DNA of 8,532 nucleotides from Gammaproteobacteria bacterium. Its GTDB lineage: Bacteria > Pseudomonadota > Gammaproteobacteria > HK1. Location: assembly GCA_020444775.1 (NCBI GenBank), contig JAGRHX010000467.1:1-8532 (forward strand), written 5' to 3'. The notes beneath the pieces were generated by a model. It made no database searches. It saw nothing but the letters and a program-made list of their open reading frames with translations, and was not told where the DNA came from. Both the position numbers and the translations under genes were made by a program. Below are positions 5,431-8,532 of this stretch, piece by piece. Every line of letters starts with the position of its first letter. Positions within the stretch are counted from its first letter, which is position 1.

Positions 5431-6300
5431 ATGAGCGCGGTACGGATAGACATCGATGCCTTGCGAAAGCACATCGGCACGAAGGTGGTAGACCATGACG
5501 TCGCGACCCGCTGGCCCATGGACGGCATGACGGTGACGCTTGATCGGGACGAGCCCGACTGGTCCGCGGGCACCGAGATCCCACCCGGCTGGCATCAGTT
5601 CTACTTCCTGCCCACGACCCGGCCGGCGGAGCTGGGGCCGGACGGTGCGCCGACCGGCGCCGGAGTGATTCCGAGCATGCCGCTGCCCAGACGCATGTTC
5701 GCGGGCACCAGCTGGCAGTTTCACGAACCGATCCGGATCGGCGACGAGCTGCGTCGCGAGACCGAGCTGTCCGACATACAGCTGAAGCAGGGCAGCACCG
5801 GAACGCTGGTCTTCGCCACCGTGACCGCGCGCATCTACGGACCCGCGGGACTGTGCGTGGAGGAGACGCGCGGCACCGCGTTTCGCGAGGCGGTGGCGCA
5901 AGGCACTCGATCCAGCGCACCTGTGCGCGAGCAGGTGCCGGCCGACGTCACCTGGAACGGCACCTTCACGGCCAACGAAGCGCTGTTGTTCCGATTCTCG
6001 GCGCTGACCTTCAACACCCACCGCATCCACTACGATCATCCCTGGGCGACGAAGGTGGAGGGCTATCCCGACCTCGTGGTGCACGGACCGCTGTCCTCCA
6101 CGGTGTTGATCAACTTTGCTCGCGACCATGCCGGTGGGCGGCGTATGCGCGGCTATGCCATGCGCGCCCGAGCGCCCCTGTTCGCCAACACCGAGATCGG
6201 CCTCAGCGGTCGCCGCAGCGAGGATGGCACTCGCATCGAGCTATGGTCGGCTACACCCGAAGGGACCGTGGCCATGACCGCGACCGCGACCTTCGACTGA
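5431..6300 (+). CDS. FAS1-like double-hotdog hydratase, 3-methylfumaryl-CoA (mesaconyl-C4-CoA) hydratase type
   Basis: The 289-residue protein has two hotdog halves. The N-terminal half (about residues 10-150) is a FAS1-like dehydratase domain with PLPRRMFAGTSWQFHEPIRIGDELRRET at 84-111 and EETRGTAFRE at 144-153. The C-terminal half (about 185-288) has FSALTFNTHRIHYDHPWA (189-206), EGYPDLVVHGP (210-220) and MRARAPLFANTEIGLSG (244-260). These blocks match mesaconyl-C4-CoA hydratase and HTD2-like enzymes, which add water to or remove it from an enoyl-type CoA thioester in the cytoplasm. The ATG at 5431 is chosen because GGAGGA at 5418-5423 sits seven bases upstream; an earlier in-frame GTG at 5362 would add a polar 23-residue tail. 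The class III CoA transferase gene follows after 30 bases, so this enzyme probably acts on the thioester made by that transferase. The exact acyl group is not shown by the sequence; a fumaryl-, mesaconyl- or itaconyl-type substrate is a guess from the family. Confidence 0.87.
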   Translation: MSAVRIDIDALRKHIGTKVVDHDVATRWPMDGMTVTLDRDEPDWSAGTEIPPGWHQFYFLPTTRPAELGPDGAPTGAGVIPSMPLPRRMFAGTSWQFHEPIRIGDELRRETELSDIQLKQGSTGTLVFATVTARIYGPAGLCVEETRGTAFREAVAQGTRSSAPVREQVPADVTWNGTFTANEALLFRFSALTFNTHRIHYDHPWATKVEGYPDLVVHGPLSSTVLINFARDHAGGRRMRGYAMRARAPLFANTEIGLSGRRSEDGTRIELWSATPEGTVAMTATATFD

Positions 6301-6330
6301 GCGGACGTACGAACGGGAGGCTGGAGGAAG

Positions 6331-7548
6331 ATGGCAGACACGGCGCTGCTCGAGGGGATCAAGGTCATCGACGCTGCCAGCTTCATCGCCGGGCCGGCGG
6401 CGGCGACCATCATGGCCGACTTCGGTGCCGAGGTAATCAAGATCGAGCCGCCCGGCACCGGCGACACCTACCGGGCGCGAACCGCGCCCGATGCGCCTGA
6501 GTGCGACGTCAACTATGCGTGGCTGGTCGACAACCGGAACAAGCGCAGCATCGAGCTCGATCTCAAGACGCCGGCCGGACGCGAGGTGCTGCACCAGCTG
6601 GTCGCCCGCAGCGACGTGTTCGTCACCAACGTGCCTCTGCCGGCGCGTGAGAAGCTGGGCGTGCGCTACGCCGACCTGCGCGCATTCAACCCACGCCTGA
6701 TCTACGCCTCGTTGACCGCATACGGCGAGGCGGGGCCGGACTCGGACAAGACCGGCTTCGACAGCACCGCGCTGTGGGCACGCACCAGTTTGATGGCGAT
6801 GGCCCGTTCCGGGCCGGACGACCCGCCGGTTCGCTCGCTACCCGGCATGGGAGACCATCCGACCGCTATCTCGCTGTTCGGCGCGATCATGGCCGGCCTG
6901 TTCCGACGCGAGCGCACCGGCAGCGGTAGTGAGGTGCACACCTCGCTGATGGCCAACGGCGTATGGTGGAACAGCATCCAGGTGCAGGCGATGCTGTGTA
7001 ACGCCGAGTATCAGGTGCGGCCGCCACGCGACGCCGCCTTGAACGCCTTGCACAACCTGTATCGCAGCCGTGACCGGCGTTGGTTCCACGTCATCGCGAT
7101 CCCCGAGGACAAGCGCTGGCCAACCCTGGCCGGCGCCCTGCAACGCGAGGATCTGATCGAGGATCCAAGATTCGCGGTGCGTGCCCAGCGGCATGCCAAC
7201 GCCCAGTCGTTGATTGGCATCCTCGACGATATCTTCGCGGCGCTGGACTGGGAAGACATCCGGCCGCGTCTGGATCGGGCCGGGGTCGCCTACGGTCTGG
7301 TGCGTGGCTTGCGCGACGTGGTCGAGGACGAGCAGATGTATCGCAGCGATACATTGACGCCGATCGACGACCCACGCGCGGGCGCCAGCCATCTGGTCAA
7401 CAGCCCGCTGTGGGTGAGCGAGTCGCCGAAGCGGGCGCCGGGCCTGGCGCCGGCGCTCGGCGAGCACACCGAGCAGGTGTTACGCGAGCTGGGCTACGAC
7501 GACGCCGGACTCGAACGGCTGCGTGCCGCGGGCGCGATACCCGGCTGA
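6331..7548 (+). CDS. Class III CoA transferase (CaiB/BaiF/formyl-CoA transferase family)
   Basis: This 405-residue protein has the normal length and the family N-terminus LLEGIKVIDAASFIAGPAAA, then MADFGAEVIKIEPPGTGD (about residues 29-46), NRNKRSIELDLKTPAGREVL (69-88) and the segment PGMGDHPTAISLFGAIMAGL. In that segment Asp175 (in GMGD) sits where the catalytic aspartate of the family forms its acyl anhydride and CoA thioester intermediates. GSGSEVHTSLMANGVWW after it is also typical. The enzyme moves CoA from an acyl-CoA donor to a carboxylic acid acceptor in the cytoplasm. Specificity cannot be read from the sequence: family members handle oxalate, carnitine, bile acids, mesaconate, succinate and others. 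The ATG at 6331 is preceded by GGAGG at 6323-6327 (short spacing) and GGGAGG at 6315-6320. It lies 30 bases after the hydratase stop, so the two are almost certainly co-transcribed and probably sequential in a pathway. Confidence 0.92.
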   Translation: MADTALLEGIKVIDAASFIAGPAAATIMADFGAEVIKIEPPGTGDTYRARTAPDAPECDVNYAWLVDNRNKRSIELDLKTPAGREVLHQLVARSDVFVTNVPLPAREKLGVRYADLRAFNPRLIYASLTAYGEAGPDSDKTGFDSTALWARTSLMAMARSGPDDPPVRSLPGMGDHPTAISLFGAIMAGLFRRERTGSGSEVHTSLMANGVWWNSIQVQAMLCNAEYQVRPPRDAALNALHNLYRSRDRRWFHVIAIPEDKRWPTLAGALQREDLIEDPRFAVRAQRHANAQSLIGILDDIFAALDWEDIRPRLDRAGVAYGLVRGLRDVVEDEQMYRSDTLTPIDDPRAGASHLVNSPLWVSESPKRAPGLAPALGEHTEQVLRELGYDDAGLERLRAAGAIPG

Positions 7549-7549
7549 G

Positions 7550-7569
7550 CTTCATACTTCTTCATACTG
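7550..7569. promoter_or_regulatory. Tandem 9-base direct repeat, candidate response-regulator site
   Basis: CTTCATACT occurs at 7550-7558 and exactly again at 7560-7568, a 10-base period that puts both copies on the same face of the helix. It begins right after the CoA transferase stop codon and lies 114 bases before the Spy-like gene. OmpR/PhoB-type regulators bind tandem half-sites with 10-11 base period, and a response regulator gene is in the operon downstream, so autoregulation is a reasonable guess. No clear -35/-10 pair is visible beside it. Confidence 0.45.
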
Positions 7570-7682
7570 CGGAGAAAGTGCCGCAACGCTGATCCCGCAG
7601 GCTCTGCATCGTGGTCGGTCGCCATCGAACAGCTGGCCCGGCCCTTCCCGATATGTTCAGGACGAAGACGAGGAACGATGCA

Positions 7683-8291
7683 ATGAGCGAACAGAACCAC
7701 GCTGACGAGAACCGGACGGACACGGCCGGGCGCGAGCAGGACTCCCATCGTGGCGACAGGTCGGCGTGCTGCCGGCATGGTCTGGGCAGGCGGCTGCGGT
7801 TCGGCCTGGGTGCCGCCGTGCTGTTGCTGATGGGAGCGGTCACGGGCGCCGGCATGGTCGTCGCCTGGCAGGCACACGCGGCCGACGGTGCACCGATGTG
7901 GATGGGTCATCCTGGCTGGCATCTCGGTCACGGCGCCACGCTCAGCCTGGAGCAGGCGCAGGAGATGGCGGTGCGAAAATCGCGCTGGATAGCGGCCATG
8001 ATCGATGCGACCCCGGAGCAGGAAACGCGTCTGGCCGAGCTGGGCGCGGAGCTGGTCGACGAGATCCATCCGCTACGCGAGCAACATCGCGCTCATCGGC
8101 AGACGCTGGTGGATCTGTTGCTGTCGGCGGATAGCACGCGGGCCGATATCGAATCGGTGCGTCAGGCCGAGCTGGCCCTGGCCGATGAAGCCAGCGCGCG
8201 GCTGGCGGACGCGCTGCATGCCTTCTCGCAGACGCTCAGCGACGAGCAGCGTGCGAGCCTGGCCCGGCACGTTGCCCGGCTGCAGCACTGA
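7683..8291 (+). CDS. Spy/CpxP-like periplasmic protein (heavy-metal-sensor/LTXXQ type), membrane-anchored
   Basis: The 202-residue protein has a charged N-terminal stretch of about 39 residues with two cysteines (29-30), then one hydrophobic segment at about 40-62 ending in AWQAHA, then a His/Met/Trp-rich patch (MWMGHPGWHLGHG, 72-84) and a long helical, charged region to the end. DATPEQETRLAEL (108-120) and TLSDEQRASLARHV (184-197) resemble the paired LTXXQ-type motifs of Spy/CpxP and CnrX-like periplasmic proteins. It should sit in the periplasm as a chaperone or stress/metal sensor, anchored by the hydrophobic segment or cleaved after AHA; the long N-terminus favours anchoring. The ATG at 7683 is preceded by AGGAA at 7671-7675 with seven bases of spacing; an upstream in-frame GTG at 7611 is less likely. 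The response regulator gene starts 11 bases after its stop, as in Cpx-like or metal-responsive loci. Metal specificity is unknown. Confidence 0.8.
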   Translation: MSEQNHADENRTDTAGREQDSHRGDRSACCRHGLGRRLRFGLGAAVLLLMGAVTGAGMVVAWQAHAADGAPMWMGHPGWHLGHGATLSLEQAQEMAVRKSRWIAAMIDATPEQETRLAELGAELVDEIHPLREQHRAHRQTLVDLLLSADSTRADIESVRQAELALADEASARLADALHAFSQTLSDEQRASLARHVARLQH

Positions 8292-8302
8292 CGGCACCCA
8301 CG

Positions 8303-8532
8303 GTGAGCACGGCCAGGCACCGAGCCCTGATCATCGACGATGACATCGAGCTGGCCAGCATGCTGGCCAGCTATCTTGCCAACGCCGATATTCAGCTCGA
8401 TGTCAGTCATACCGCGCGCAGCGGGTTGGAGGCGCTGGCCGCCAACGACTATGAGGCCCTGCTGCTGGACGTGATGCTGCCTGATGGCGACGGCTTCGAC
8501 CTGTGCCGCCGGATCCGTGCCGGCTCGACGAT
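8303..8532 (+). CDS. Response regulator (receiver domain), 3' end missing
   Basis: From GTG 8303 the frame stays open to the window end and encodes 76 residues of a CheY-like receiver domain. Visible parts are the first strand ALIIDDDIEL with the acidic pair Asp12-Asp13, a helix and strand to DVSHTARSGLEALAANDYEALLLD, the phospho-acceptor Asp56 followed by VMLPDGDGFDLCRRIR. This is the pattern of OmpR/PhoB-type regulators, but the output domain lies outside the window, so the class is inferred. The start is chosen because it gives the normal short N-terminus before the first strand; I see no strong ribosome binding site, and translation may be coupled to the Spy-like gene whose stop lies 11 bases upstream. 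The context suggests a CpxR-like envelope or metal stress regulator; a histidine kinase gene probably follows. Confidence 0.9.
   Translation, partial: MSTARHRALIIDDDIELASMLASYLANADIQLDVSHTARSGLEALAANDYEALLLDVMLPDGDGFDLCRRIRAGST

Noticed and set aside
4390..6129. A 579-residue open frame on the minus strand across the CinA-like and hydratase genes
   Set aside because: It is a high-G+C shadow frame: the plus-strand genes have clear family motifs and ribosome binding sites, and the minus-strand product is Arg/His/Gly-rich without recognisable domains.
7568..7585. TGCGG...CCGCA hairpin after the CoA transferase gene as a terminator
   Set aside because: The stem has only five pairs with an eight-base loop and no T-run, so it is not distinguishable from chance in G+C-rich DNA.

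Overview
This window is ordinary bacterial chromosomal DNA with high G+C, GTG starts in places and Shine-Dalgarno-like sequences before most genes. The gene content points to a proteobacterium: an HlyU-family small protein, YtoQ, TauE/SafE, a FAS1-like hydratase paired with a class III CoA transferase, and a Spy/CpxP-like protein next to a response regulator. A marine or halophilic gammaproteobacterium is my best guess, but no rRNA or marker gene confirms it. I see no RNA genes, insertion sequences, prophage genes or CRISPR arrays.

Layout. Positions 1-2379 hold the 3' part of a mannonate dehydratase (UxuA-like) gene followed by a type I sulfatase gene without a signal peptide, both on the plus strand. 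They look like part of a catabolic operon for a (sulfated) uronate-type sugar that starts to the left of the window. A short tandem-repeat spacer then leads to a small HlyU-family gene (2504-2863, plus). This gene converges on a YtoQ-family gene (2950-3414, minus), with a hairpin between their ends. A 272-base divergent spacer (3415-3686) separates ytoQ from a TauE/SafE membrane permease gene (3687-4454, plus). It carries a near-perfect palindrome and other inverted motifs and is the best candidate regulatory region here.

The plus-strand run continues with a stand-alone CinA N-terminal (MoCF-fold) protein (4522-5298), a double-hotdog FAS1-like hydratase related to mesaconyl-C4-CoA/3-methylfumaryl-CoA hydratase (5431-6300), and a CaiB/BaiF class III CoA transferase (6331-7548). 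The last two have good ribosome binding sites and a 30-base gap and probably form a CoA-activation plus hydration module for a carboxylic acid. After a 134-base spacer with an exact 9-base direct repeat at 10-base period come a membrane-anchored Spy/CpxP-like periplasmic protein (7683-8291) and, 11 bases later, the start of a response regulator gene cut by the window end. This pair looks like an envelope or metal stress two-component operon.

I found no convincing previously undescribed multi-gene system. The points most worth checking are the sulfatase/dehydratase pairing, the hydratase/CoA transferase pairing, the operator-like repeats before the Spy-like/response regulator operon and before the permease, and several small tandem repeats in spacers.
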